From positions 1,143,501 to 1,207,500 of the forward strand of contig NZ_CP162414.1 of NCBI RefSeq assembly GCF_040932005.1: 64,000 bases of DNA. Reading direction: 5' to 3'. The DNA is from Aestuariibius sp. HNIBRBA575 (lineage in GTDB: Bacteria > Pseudomonadota > Alphaproteobacteria > Rhodobacterales > Rhodobacteraceae). The notes beneath the pieces are model-generated. The model was not told where the DNA came from. It worked only from the letters and a program-made list of their open reading frames with translations, and did not search any database. The translations under genes and the position numbers were made by a program. Positions 52,878 to 61,564 of the stretch are shown piece by piece. Each line of letters opens with the position of its first letter. The first letter of the stretch is position 1.

Positions 52878-54827
52878 TTAGCTCAATTGATCTGGTGGCG
52901 TGGATTCGGTCTGCAATTGCGCAATGATGGCGTCCAATTGTTCGACGCTGGATTGCTTTTGCCCCAGACGACGGACCGAAACGGTACGCTCTTCGACTTC
53001 GCGGGCGCCAATCGCCAGAATGACCGGCACTTTGCCAAGGCTGTGTTCGCGGACCTTATAGTTGATCTTTTCGTTGCGAATGTCGGCCTCGGCGCGCACG
53101 CCCACCTTTTGCAACGCCGCCACCACTTCGGCCACATAATCATCTGCATCCGAAATGATCGACGCGACGACCACCTGACGCGGCGCCAGCCAGAACGGCA
53201 ATTTGCCGGCATGTTCTTCGATCAGGATCCCGATGAATCGTTCAAACGATCCCAATGTTGCGCGGTGCAGCATCACAGGGCGATGTTTGCCCCCATCCGC
53301 GCCAATATATGTGGCGTCCAGCCGTTCAGGCAGAACAAAGTCCACCTGATGGGTGCCACATTGCCAATCACGGCCAATCGCATCGGTCAGAACAAATTCC
53401 AACTTGGGCCCATAAAACGCGCCTTCGCCGGGGTTCAGTTCTGGCTCAATCCCGGCCGCACGGGTGGCCGAAAGCAACGCGGCTTCGGCTTTGTCCCAGA
53501 CGTCGTCTGATCCGGCACGGGTTTCAGGGCGATCCGAAAACTTAACGCTGATCTTTTCAAAGCCCAGATCTTTGTAGATGCGGGTCAGGAAATCGATGAA
53601 TTCAGCGGTTTCCGCTTCGATCTGATCCTCGGCACAGAAAATATGCCCGTCATCTTGGGTAAAGCCGCGCACCCGCATGATCCCGTGCAGCGCCCCAGAG
53701 GGTTCATAGCGGTTACAGGACCCAAATTCGGCCATCCGCAGCGGCAGATCACGATAGGATTTCAAACCTTGGTTGAAAATCTGCACGTGACACGGGCAGT
53801 TCATCGGCTTCAGCGCGTTGACGGCTTTTTCACGGGCATGTTCTTCGTCCACTTCGACGATGAACATGTTTTCTTGATACTTTTCCCAATGCCCTGACGC
53901 TTCCCACAATTTGCGATCCACAACTTGGGGCGTGTTCACTTCGACATAGCCGCCGCGCTGTTGCTGACGGCGCATGTAATCCTGCAACAATGTGTAGATG
54001 CGCCAGCCATTGGGGTGCCAGAAAATCTGCCCTGGGGCCTCTTCTTGCATGTGGAACAGGTCCATTTCGCGGCCCAGTTTTCGGTGATCGCGTTTGGCGG
54101 CCTCTTCCAGCATGTGCAGGTGGGCCTTTAGTTTTTCTTTGCCCAAAAACGCGACGCCATAAATCCGCTGCAACATCGCGCGGTCACTGTCGCCGCGCCA
54201 ATAGGCACCGGCCACCGACATCAGTTTAAACGCATCACCCGGCACCTGTCCGGTATGCTGTAAATGCGGCCCGCGGCACAGATCCTGCCAATGGCCGTGC
54301 CAATACATGCGCAGAGGTTCGTTGCCGGGAATGGCTTCGATCAGCTCAACTTTGTAGGGTTCGTTATTGGCCTCATAGAATTTCACCGCGCGATCCCGAT
54401 CCCAGATTTCTGTGGTCACAGGTTCGCGTTTGTTGATGATTTCCTTCATCTTCTTTTCGATCGTGCCCAGATCCTCTGGGGTGAACGGCTCGGCGCGATC
54501 AAAGTCGTAATACCAGCCATTATCGATCACCGGGCCGATGGTCACTTTGACATCTGGCCACAATTCCTGCACCGCGCGGGCCATGATATGGGCCAGATCG
54601 TGACGCACCAATTCCAGCGCTTGGGGTTCGTCTTTCATGGTGTAGATGGCGATATCGGCATCTGCCTCAATCGGCCATTGCAGGTCCCAATGCTGGCCGT
54701 TGATCCCGGCGGAAATTGCCTTTTTGCCGAGGGATTTGGAAATAGAGGCAGCCACTTCGGCGGGGGTTACCCCGGCTTCGAATTGCTGAATATTGCCGTC
54801 AGGAAATGTAAGGGAAATCTGGCTCAT
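52878..54827 (-). CDS. thrS: Threonyl-tRNA synthetase
   Basis: A 649-residue class II synthetase. It has an N-terminal TGS domain ([20 protein letters not shown]), an editing domain with [12 protein letters not shown] and the C/H-containing [11 protein letters not shown], the catalytic core with [10 protein letters not shown] (zinc ligand Cys) and [14 protein letters not shown], motif 3 near [15 protein letters not shown], and an anticodon-binding domain. It charges tRNA-Thr. ATG 54827 begins the TGS domain. Upstream in-frame residues lack conservation. No leader-based control of the T-box type is seen. Confidence 0.95.
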   Translation of the reverse strand: MSQISLTFPDGNIQQFEAGVTPAEVAASISKSLGKKAISAGINGQHWDLQWPIEADADIAIYTMKDEPQALELVRHDLAHIMARAVQELWPDVKVTIGPVIDNGWYYDFDRAEPFTPEDLGTIEKKMKEIINKREPVTTEIWDRDRAVKFYEANNEPYKVELIEAIPGNEPLRMYWHGHWQDLCRGPHLQHTGQVPGDAFKLMSVAGAYWRGDSDRAMLQRIYGVAFLGKEKLKAHLHMLEEAAKRDHRKLGREMDLFHMQEEAPGQIFWHPNGWRIYTLLQDYMRRQQQRGGYVEVNTPQVVDRKLWEASGHWEKYQENMFIVEVDEEHAREKAVNALKPMNCPCHVQIFNQGLKSYRDLPLRMAEFGSCNRYEPSGALHGIMRVRGFTQDDGHIFCAEDQIEAETAEFIDFLTRIYKDLGFEKISVKFSDRPETRAGSDDVWDKAEAALLSATRAAGIEPELNPGEGAFYGPKLEFVLTDAIGRDWQCGTHQVDFVLPERLDATYIGADGGKHRPVMLHRATLGSFERFIGILIEEHAGKLPFWLAPRQVVVASIISDADDYVAEVVAALQKVGVRAEADIRNEKINYKVREHSLGKVPVILAIGAREVEERTVSVRRLGQKQSSVEQLDAIIAQLQTESTPPDQLS

Positions 54828-54960
54828 CTGGCCTAGCTCCTCGTCGTTTTGGCGCCCACGGAACGCCCGGTTGCGGGTTATGTGTGACGGCGGTCTCGTA
54901 TATGTGCGTCGTATTGTCAACCAAGGGGTTAAGGTGGCGTTAACTTATTGACAAAAAAAC

Positions 54961-54977
54961 ATGAGTTTGAAACTCAT
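54961..54977. promoter_or_regulatory. Palindrome behind a TTGACA element
   Basis: ATGAGTTT-G-AAACTCAT is an 8-base-arm inverted repeat, placed eight bases after a TTGACA (54948-54953) and about 45 bases before the following lipoprotein gene. It could be an operator overlapping the promoter. A tRNA-like D-arm sequence follows it. Confidence 0.45.
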
Positions 54978-55019
54978 CCGGGTAGCTCAATGGATTAAAT
55001 AACGAGTCAGGGTGTATTT

Positions 55020-55634
55020 ATGGAACTTTCAATTCAATCAATTTCTCGTGGCATCGTTATTTGTGCAGTTTTAACCTCAGTCTCTGCATGTAACAGCTCG
55101 AATTCATTTCAATTTCCAGAGCCAAACGTTGCCGCATTTGATGATCGTGTAGATACGGCAATTGACCTGTCTGCTACAGCAAACGGGTCAGATTACACCC
55201 TCGAGGCGGATCTGCCGACGACAGGTAGCGCGAATTACGAAGGCTATATTGCCCTTGTTGATGCGAACCAAACCGCCGCCGGAAATGGTGAAATTCCGTT
55301 GGTTGTCGGGGATTTGCACGTGGATGTAAATTTTGGATCGAACGACACCTCAAGCCGGGCCGATAATTTCATTGATGAAAACGGCGAATATTATGACGGT
55401 TCTTTGCGTGGCAGCGGTGAAGTGATGGTTCTGGGCCTCGATGGGGTGACCCGCGGTGAACTGGGGGGCACATTGCGCGATGCGTCCGGGGGCACGATTT
55501 CATATGATCTTGTTGCGAGTGGCGATTTTCTTGGTCCGAACGGGGAACTTCTGGACGTTGGATATATTGGCGAAGCAAGCGTGGGATCACAAACCATCGA
55601 TGTCTCAGGACGTGGGGTCGCTGAGCTGCAGTAA
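55020..55634 (+). CDS. Beta-rich predicted surface lipoprotein
   Basis: A 204-residue lipoprotein (IVICAVLTSVSAC). The mature sequence shows recurrent Gly/Asp-rich strands (YEGYIALVDANQTAAGNGE, GGTISYDLVASGDFLGPNGE) and resembles the small barrel of TbpB-like or Slam-dependent lipoproteins, similar in style to the protein at 47491-48441. No Slam gene is adjacent here. The start is set by the signal peptide. No clear ribosome site is seen before the ATG. The ligand and role are unknown. Confidence 0.7.
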   Translation: MELSIQSISRGIVICAVLTSVSACNSSNSFQFPEPNVAAFDDRVDTAIDLSATANGSDYTLEADLPTTGSANYEGYIALVDANQTAAGNGEIPLVVGDLHVDVNFGSNDTSSRADNFIDENGEYYDGSLRGSGEVMVLGLDGVTRGELGGTLRDASGGTISYDLVASGDFLGPNGELLDVGYIGEASVGSQTIDVSGRGVAELQ

Positions 55635-55700
55635 CCGAGTTGCCGTTGGCAGTGATTTCAGGTTTGTATAGCAAAATCAAACAAAGCTGAGATCGCCGCA

Positions 55701-56444
55701 ATGACATCCTATTTAACCACCCCAAACAATCGCCGGATTGCCTATCACAAAACCGACGGGCAGGGGCCGGTTGTGGTGTTTCTGGGCGGGCTGAAATCCG
55801 ACATGATGGGCACCAAAGCTGTCCATCTGGAAGAGTGGTGCAAATCCCAAAACCGCGCGTTTTTGCGGTTTGACTATTCCGGCCATGGCGAAAGTTCTGA
55901 AACATTTGAATCCGGGTCAATCGCGGACTGGCACCAAGACACGCTGGCCGTAATCGACATGCTGACCGATGGTCCGATTGTTCCCGTGGGGTCATCCATG
56001 GGGGGCTGGCAGGCGCTGTTATTGGCGCGCGCGCGCCCAGAACGGATCGCCGGTATGGTCACGATTGCCGCGGCCGCTGATTTTACCGAGGATGGGTATT
56101 GGGCCAGCTTCACAGATGCGCAAAAGGCGGATTTGGCCAGCAATGGCCAGATTGAATTGCCGTCTGATTATATGGATCCCTATATTGTCACGCAGAAAAT
56201 GATTGATGACGGGCGCAAACATCTGGTGCTGCGCGCGCCGCTAAACCTGCCTTTTCCAGTGCGGTTTTTACAGGGCACCAATGACAGTGCCGTCAGCCGG
56301 GAAACGGCGCTGAAATTGCTGGACCATGCAACCGGGCCGGATATGCACCTGACATTGGTGCGGGATGCAGATCATCGGTTTTCAACAGCCGAATGTCTGA
56401 CGCTGATCGAACAGGCGGTTTTGGACGTGATGAAACCCGCTTAG
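55701..56444 (+). CDS. Alpha/beta hydrolase (ABHD10-like)
   Basis: A 247-residue alpha/beta hydrolase with oxyanion-region VFLGGLKSDMMGTKA, FDYSGHGES, the nucleophile elbow VGSSMGGWQALL with Ser, an acid in FLQGTNDSAVS, and His in RDADHRFST. The LGGLKSDMMGTKA segment fits the ABHD10-like thioesterase/esterase group. Full catalytic triad suggests activity on acyl thioesters or esters, but the substrate is unknown. It is convergent with the GT2 gene, overlapping by four bases. Confidence 0.85.
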   Translation: MTSYLTTPNNRRIAYHKTDGQGPVVVFLGGLKSDMMGTKAVHLEEWCKSQNRAFLRFDYSGHGESSETFESGSIADWHQDTLAVIDMLTDGPIVPVGSSMGGWQALLLARARPERIAGMVTIAAAADFTEDGYWASFTDAQKADLASNGQIELPSDYMDPYIVTQKMIDDGRKHLVLRAPLNLPFPVRFLQGTNDSAVSRETALKLLDHATGPDMHLTLVRDADHRFSTAECLTLIEQAVLDVMKPA

Positions 56445-57541
56445 CGGGATTTCCACGTCACGCGGGACGATGCAACAAAGTTCCACAATGCGCCGACAAT
56501 GGCGCCAACCGCGCTGGCAAACGCCCATGCCGGAATGGCTGTGTAGGTAATGGTCGCAACCCCCACATTCGCCAAAGCGCCAATCGCACAGACCGCATAA
56601 AAGCTAAGCAGACCACGCAAAAATTCGGGCCCTTTGAGGGATCGATCCCGATAGGTCAGCAGGTTATTGGCCAGAAAATTGGTGGTCATGGCGCTAAACA
56701 CACCCAAGGTCTGGGCAACCGAAAACCCAAAACCCAGCATCAACATCAGTTTGACCATGATCAGCTGCACAAAAATGCCCGACACACCGACCATGCCAAA
56801 CAGAATGAACCGGATCGACAAAACGCCACCGGTGATCCGCGCCAGCAAAAGCCCCAGAAATTCCAGCGTGACGGCCGCGTCCATTTTACTTTCGCCGTGC
56901 TGGCGTTCGCGAAAGGTGTAGCCAATTTCAGAGACATTCCAGCGTCCGCGCGCGGCTGACAGCATATCGGCCAAAATTTTGAACCCGGCCGATTGCAGCT
57001 CCAGCACAACTTGGTTGAAGGATGTGCGCCGCACCATGAAAAAGCCGCTCATCGGATCGCTGGCCGTGATGCGCAACATACGTTGTGCCAGCGTGGTTGC
57101 CTGATCAGACCCCCATTTGCGGACCGATGTTAATCCGGTGCCCGCGGATCCGTCTTCGACGTTGCGCGATCCAATCACGATGTCCAAATCCGGGTTGTCC
57201 CGCAACCGCGCCAGCATTTCAGGCAGTTTGGTTTCATCATGCTGCAAATCCGCGTCGATCACCGCACAGACAGGCGCAACAGAGGACAGAATGCCTTCGA
57301 TACAGGCCCCCGCCAGGCCACGCCGCCCAATCCGGTGCAAAACACGTACGCGTCCATCTTCTCGGCCCAAGGCGCGCACTTCGGCGGCGGTGCCATCGGG
57401 GCTGTCATCATCCACAAACACCACATCCCATGCCACGTCTTGCAGCGCGTCATCCAGCAGGGCGACCATGGGGCGAATATTGGCTTTCTCGTTGAAAGTC
57501 GGAATAACGATGGTCAGCTCAGGGATGAGGGCTTGGGTCAA
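56441..57541 (-). CDS. GT2 polyprenyl-phosphate mannosyltransferase fused to GtrA
   Basis: A 366-residue protein with an N-terminal DPM1-like glycosyltransferase family 2 domain (PELTIVIPTFNEKANIRPMV, FVDDDSPDGTA with DxD, DADLQHDETKLP) and a C-terminal GtrA-like domain of four helices (FILFGMVGVSGIFVQLIMVK, then NFLANNLLTYRDRSL). The enzyme probably makes a polyprenyl-phosphate sugar and the GtrA part flips or anchors it. It is divergent from a GT39 gene, which could use the lipid-linked sugar. Confidence 0.87.
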   Translation of the reverse strand: MTQALIPELTIVIPTFNEKANIRPMVALLDDALQDVAWDVVFVDDDSPDGTAAEVRALGREDGRVRVLHRIGRRGLAGACIEGILSSVAPVCAVIDADLQHDETKLPEMLARLRDNPDLDIVIGSRNVEDGSAGTGLTSVRKWGSDQATTLAQRMLRITASDPMSGFFMVRRTSFNQVVLELQSAGFKILADMLSAARGRWNVSEIGYTFRERQHGESKMDAAVTLEFLGLLLARITGGVLSIRFILFGMVGVSGIFVQLIMVKLMLMLGFGFSVAQTLGVFSAMTTNFLANNLLTYRDRSLKGPEFLRGLLSFYAVCAIGALANVGVATITYTAIPAWAFASAVGAIVGALWNFVASSRVTWKSR

Positions 57542-57667
57542 AACGGGCCGGGCCTTTGGTGAATTGCAATTGGTGGGTCACATTAGATGCGCCTTCATGG
57601 CGCGGTTTATCCAATCTGACAAGGGCACGGATTTGACAGAACCCATCAGAGGTGGCAAGCCGCCGAT

Positions 57668-59059
57668 ATGACACGTCTTTTCACGGCACCCGCTCCGATT
57701 GTTTTGATCACGCTCATTTTTGGGGGCGTGCATTTATGCGTGGCCGGTTTCCTGCCGTTGATCGAAGACGAAACCTATTACGCCCTGTGGGCCAGCGCGC
57801 CGTCATGGGGGTATTATGATCATCCGCCGATGGTTGCTTGGTTGATCCGCGCGGGTGAAATGATGTTTGGAACAACAGCATTTGGGGTGCGGTTGTTTCA
57901 TGTTGCGTGTTTCACGATCATCACCCCGCTGACATGGCATTTGGCCAAAACATTATCCCTTTCAGACGCCACAGCAACAAAAGCGGCACTGGCCTATAAC
58001 CTGTCATTGCTGACATTGGCCTTGTCCAACTTTGCCACGCCTGATGCGCCATCGGCATTGTTTTGGGTCGCTACATTATGGGGGATGGCGCATGCGGTGC
58101 GGTCGGATCGCGTGGGTTGGTGGGTGCTGGCGGGGGCTTTTGCCGGGCTTGGCATCCAGTCAAAGTTCACCAATTTATTCCTTTGTGTTGGCATATTGGT
58201 ATGGCTTGGGGCCTCGGCTCAGGGGCGGTTATCCGCCCGCAGCAAAGGCCCGTGGCTGGCGATTTTGACCGCTTTTCTGGTGATCGCACCTTTGGTTATG
58301 TGGAACGCCGCCAATGATTGGGTTGGATTAGAACGCCAGTTTGGTCGCATTTCCGCGGCGACGTTTGATGCGCTTTTGCCGGTTCAGTTTTTATTGATCA
58401 CAGCGGTGGTTTTTTCGCCGGTTATGACATTCTTTGCCATCAAAGGCGCGGCCAAAACACCCGGCCTGTTGGGCTGGACCAGCCTGCCAGTGCTGGCCTA
58501 TTTGCTGTGGCATTCCACCCAACACGATGTGGCAGCAAACTGGCTGATCCCGTTGCATCCGGTCTTTGCGATCTGGGCCGCGATGGGCATGGCTGGGCTG
58601 CGGAAATCATTGCAACGCATCATTTTGGGCATCTCTGCGGTGTTTGCCGTTGTGATCATAGGGTTGGCCTTTAAACCCGGCACACCTTTGTTCACCAGCC
58701 ATTCCCCGCCAAACCAAATTCGCGGCTGGGATCAAACGGTTGAGGATATATCAACCGCAATGGACGCCACCAATGCCCAATGGATTGCGACGTCGCAATA
58801 TGGGTTAACCGGGCGTTTGGCGTGGGAATTTCCGGATGTGCCAGTCTGGTCGCTAGTGGAACCGGAACGGTATCTGTTTCGTGGAGATTTCCCTGCGGGC
58901 CTATGTGATTTGCCCGGAGTGATCATTGAACGGGAACGTTCCGCGCCAAAAGCGGATGATTCTGTTGCTCTTACAACGCCCGAACAGCATGTTGAACGCA
59001 GAGGTGGCACAAGCCTGCTTTATACCTATCGCGTGCAGGCATTTCAGGGCTGTCAGTGA
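57668..59059 (+). CDS. GT39/ArnT-like membrane glycosyltransferase
   Basis: A 463-residue polytopic protein with about nine or more helices. The first loop carries PLIEDETYYALWASAPSWGYYDHPPMVAWL, of which EDE and DHPP are the catalytic Asp/Glu and metal region of PMT/ArnT-type GT-C enzymes (GT39/GT83). The soluble C-terminal domain is periplasmic. It should take a sugar from a polyprenyl carrier and place it on lipid or protein. It lies divergent to the DPM1-like synthase, giving a plausible two-gene pathway. Confidence 0.85.
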   Translation: MTRLFTAPAPIVLITLIFGGVHLCVAGFLPLIEDETYYALWASAPSWGYYDHPPMVAWLIRAGEMMFGTTAFGVRLFHVACFTIITPLTWHLAKTLSLSDATATKAALAYNLSLLTLALSNFATPDAPSALFWVATLWGMAHAVRSDRVGWWVLAGAFAGLGIQSKFTNLFLCVGILVWLGASAQGRLSARSKGPWLAILTAFLVIAPLVMWNAANDWVGLERQFGRISAATFDALLPVQFLLITAVVFSPVMTFFAIKGAAKTPGLLGWTSLPVLAYLLWHSTQHDVAANWLIPLHPVFAIWAAMGMAGLRKSLQRIILGISAVFAVVIIGLAFKPGTPLFTSHSPPNQIRGWDQTVEDISTAMDATNAQWIATSQYGLTGRLAWEFPDVPVWSLVEPERYLFRGDFPAGLCDLPGVIIERERSAPKADDSVALTTPEQHVERRGGTSLLYTYRVQAFQGCQ

Positions 59060-59134
59060 TCGACCAATGAGGGTTTGGCCCCTTTGCGGTCGCGGTTTTT
59101 GGTGTATCGTCCAGCAAGGGCAGGAGTGAAGAAC

Positions 59135-60004
59135 ATGCAGACCACAAGTGATTTAACCGAACTGGCCGCCCAAATCGCAGTCGCTGAACATCAGGTGCCC
59201 AATCTGCGCCCGGGCTGTGAAAAACGTATCATCTGGGCCGGGGAAAAGGGCGCGCAAACGGATGTCGCGCTGGTGTATCTGCACGGGTTTTCCGCCTCGC
59301 CCGAAGAAATCCGCCCCGTCCCTGATCTGGTGGCAAACGCGATGGGGGCCAATCTGTTTTACGCCCGCCTTACGGGGCATGGGCAAAACGGTATTGCCTT
59401 GGGCGCGGCGCGTTTAGAGGATTGGATCGCCGATACAAAAGAGGCGATAGAAATCTGCGCCGCATTGGGACGCAAAGTGATCGTGATGGGCTGCTCGACG
59501 GGCTGCACGTTGATGACCATTGCCGGGGTGCAGGGCGCTCAGGTGGATGGCTATATCCACGTTTCGGCGAATTTTGGAATGCGACATCGCGTGTTGCAAT
59601 GGGTGCTGGATTTGCCGGGGGCGCGTCAATGGGGGCCTTGGATTTCGGGGTTCAATCGGCATTTTGACCCGATATCAGATGCGCATTCGGCCTATTGGAC
59701 CACAGATTATCCAACCCAAGCCGTGTTCACGATGGCCGAGACGGTTCGGGCCGCCCGTGCCGGGGATCCGGCGACCATTCAGGCCCCAGCCTTGTTTGTC
59801 TATTGCGCCGAGGATCGCGTGGTGAATCCGTCGGATATAAAACGGGTCATGGCGGCTTGGGGGGGGGATGTGCGTGAACATATCGTCACATTGGGCGCTG
59901 GGGATGATGCGAATGCGCATATCATCGCAGGGGATGTGTTTTCACCTTCGCAAACGGCATCGACCGCGGATGTGATGATCCGCTGGGCGCAGGAAAACGT
60001 GTAA
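59135..60004 (+). CDS. Alpha/beta hydrolase
   Basis: A 289-residue hydrolase with LVYLHGFSASPEEIRPVPDL (oxyanion strand), YARLTGHGQNG, the nucleophile elbow VMGCSTGCTL (G-C-S-T-G), a possible acid in YCAEDRVVNPSD, and the late region DDANAHIIAGDVFSP holding the His. ATG 59135 has GGAG eight bases upstream. Upstream in-frame sequence overlaps the end region of GT39 and is not protein-like. Substrate unknown. The next gene starts two bases after the stop. Confidence 0.84.
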   Translation: MQTTSDLTELAAQIAVAEHQVPNLRPGCEKRIIWAGEKGAQTDVALVYLHGFSASPEEIRPVPDLVANAMGANLFYARLTGHGQNGIALGAARLEDWIADTKEAIEICAALGRKVIVMGCSTGCTLMTIAGVQGAQVDGYIHVSANFGMRHRVLQWVLDLPGARQWGPWISGFNRHFDPISDAHSAYWTTDYPTQAVFTMAETVRAARAGDPATIQAPALFVYCAEDRVVNPSDIKRVMAAWGGDVREHIVTLGAGDDANAHIIAGDVFSPSQTASTADVMIRWAQENV

Positions 60005-60005
60005 A

Positions 60006-60641
60006 ATGCGGCGTCCTCAATCCATGTGGAGCCTTGAAACGCTTGGCCGGGTCCGCCTGTCGCGCTATTTTTATATGCGTGAATTTCTGTATTCAGAAAT
60101 TGCCAATTTTCATCAGATGCAGAACATCCCCGAAAATCCGGATTTGGCGATCGAAACCGGGTCTGCCTTGTGTCAACAGATATTGGACCCGCTTCAGGAA
60201 ACGTTTGGCCGGGTGGCGGTGCGGTCTGGATATCGGTCGCCATCTGTCAATCAGTTTGGCAATGAAAACAAATTGAACTGCGCGCGAAACACCTATCCCG
60301 AGGAATGCCATATCTGGGACATTAACACAGGAAATCAACGTGTTGCAGGCGCATCCATCGTGATCCCATGGTTTGTCGATCACTATCAGGCAGGGCGTGA
60401 TTGGCGGGATTTGGCATGGTGGATTCATGATCATATCCCTTATTCGGAAATGTGGTTTTTTCCCAAACTGGCCGCCTTTAATATTTCTTGGCGTCCGCAG
60501 CCTTGGCGCAAAATTTCCAGCTATGTCGCGCCGCGTGGCACGTTGTTGCGTCGCGGACAAACCCCCGACGAGCCACTGGAACAACGCCAGAACCGATATC
60601 GTGATTTCCCAGCTTTTGGTGGTTTGCGACTGCCAGATTAG
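60006..60641 (+). CDS. Peptidase M15A-like protein, possibly degenerate
   Basis: A 211-residue cytoplasmic-looking protein with FYMREFLYSEIANFHQMQNI at the N-terminus and FGRVAVRSGYRSPSVNQFGN, the pattern of the M15A peptidase fold (residues that precede the zinc site in that family). CHIWDIN stands where SxHxxGxAxD is expected, and YSEMWFFP where W-x-H-x-D would be, so some zinc ligands seem changed. It may be an inactive or altered relative. It is linked to the hydrolase gene before it by a two-base gap. No signal peptide is visible. Confidence 0.6.
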   Translation: MRRPQSMWSLETLGRVRLSRYFYMREFLYSEIANFHQMQNIPENPDLAIETGSALCQQILDPLQETFGRVAVRSGYRSPSVNQFGNENKLNCARNTYPEECHIWDINTGNQRVAGASIVIPWFVDHYQAGRDWRDLAWWIHDHIPYSEMWFFPKLAAFNISWRPQPWRKISSYVAPRGTLLRRGQTPDEPLEQRQNRYRDFPAFGGLRLPD

Positions 60642-60754
60642 GCGGGATTGAACCGGTGACGGCATAACGCCCTTGCTCAGGATCGATGCGCGTGGGATCA
60701 AGGGGGACGGAAATCAACGCGTTGCTTAAGACGCGCAAAAATCAGAGGTGGGGC

Positions 60755-61465
60755 ATGAGCGAACCCTTGGTTCTGCTGGCAGGTATGATGTGTGACGCGC
60801 GGGTATTTTTGCCCCAAATTGTCGATCTGTCCTTGGATCATGCAGTCACCATTATTCCGTTGACCCAAGGTGAACGGATCGAAGAAATTGCATCGGCGAT
60901 TTTGACAGCGGCCCCGGCCAAATTTGCGCTTTGTGGGCATGATATGGGCGGTGTGGTTGCGATGGAATTGGCGCGTCGGGCCCCGGACCGGATCACCCGG
61001 CTGGCCCTGATGAATTGCACTCCACTGGCGGACACTCCCCCTGTTGCGGTGATGCGGGACGAGCAAATCATCAAAGCCCGCGCCGGACGGTTGCAAGACG
61101 CGCTAACCCAAGATGTGAACGCGATGGGACTGGCCGAGGGCCCCGCCAAAGTGCATGTGCACCAAGGATTGATTGAAATGGGCATGGATTTGGGGCCAGA
61201 ACTTTATGTGCGCCAAACGCGTGTGCTGCAAAAACGGCGGGACCAACAGGCAACGTTGCGCCAATTGCGCATGCCGACGTTGGTTATGTGTGGCGCCGAA
61301 GATCAGGTCACCCCGATCAAACGACATGAATTTGTTGCTGAATTGATCCCTTATGCGCGGCTTCAGGTGATTGACGGGGCAGGGCATGTGCCCCAACTTG
61401 AGGCGCCAGATGCGACTAATGCCGCCTTGCGCACTTGGATGCGGCAGCCACTGGTGTTGCGCTAA
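60755..61465 (+). CDS. Alpha/beta hydrolase with Asp at the nucleophile position
   Basis: A 236-residue alpha/beta-fold protein. The nucleophile elbow reads LCGHDMGGVVAMELARRAP, so Asp replaces the usual Ser, as in haloalkane dehalogenases and epoxide hydrolases. The oxyanion strand is VLLAGMMCDARVF. The late acid lies in CGAEDQVTPI and the His in GAGHVPQLEAPD. Its shape otherwise resembles ordinary small esterase-like proteins. AGAGG precedes ATG 60755. Activity and substrate are unknown. A perfect terminator follows. Confidence 0.8.
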   Translation: MSEPLVLLAGMMCDARVFLPQIVDLSLDHAVTIIPLTQGERIEEIASAILTAAPAKFALCGHDMGGVVAMELARRAPDRITRLALMNCTPLADTPPVAVMRDEQIIKARAGRLQDALTQDVNAMGLAEGPAKVHVHQGLIEMGMDLGPELYVRQTRVLQKRRDQQATLRQLRMPTLVMCGAEDQVTPIKRHEFVAELIPYARLQVIDGAGHVPQLEAPDATNAALRTWMRQPLVLR

Positions 61466-61506
61466 TTTACGCGAAACGAAACCGATAAAGTGTTCTGTTT
61501 AAACGA

Positions 61507-61536
61507 AAAATCGCGCCGGGTGATGGGCGCGATTTT
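61507..61536. terminator. Bidirectional terminator between hydrolase and phaZ
   Basis: Perfect 11-base arms AAAATCGCGCC (61507-61517) and GGCGCGATTTT (61526-61536) around an eight-base loop, lying between the convergent hydrolase and phaZ genes. The flanking A and T runs make it effective both ways. Confidence 0.85.
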
Positions 61537-61564
61537 AGGTAAATTTGACCGAACGTGGCAAAAA

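Noticed and set aside
54978..55012. Functional tRNA gene
   Set aside because: Only an acceptor/D-arm-like stretch is present; no anticodon or T arm follows.
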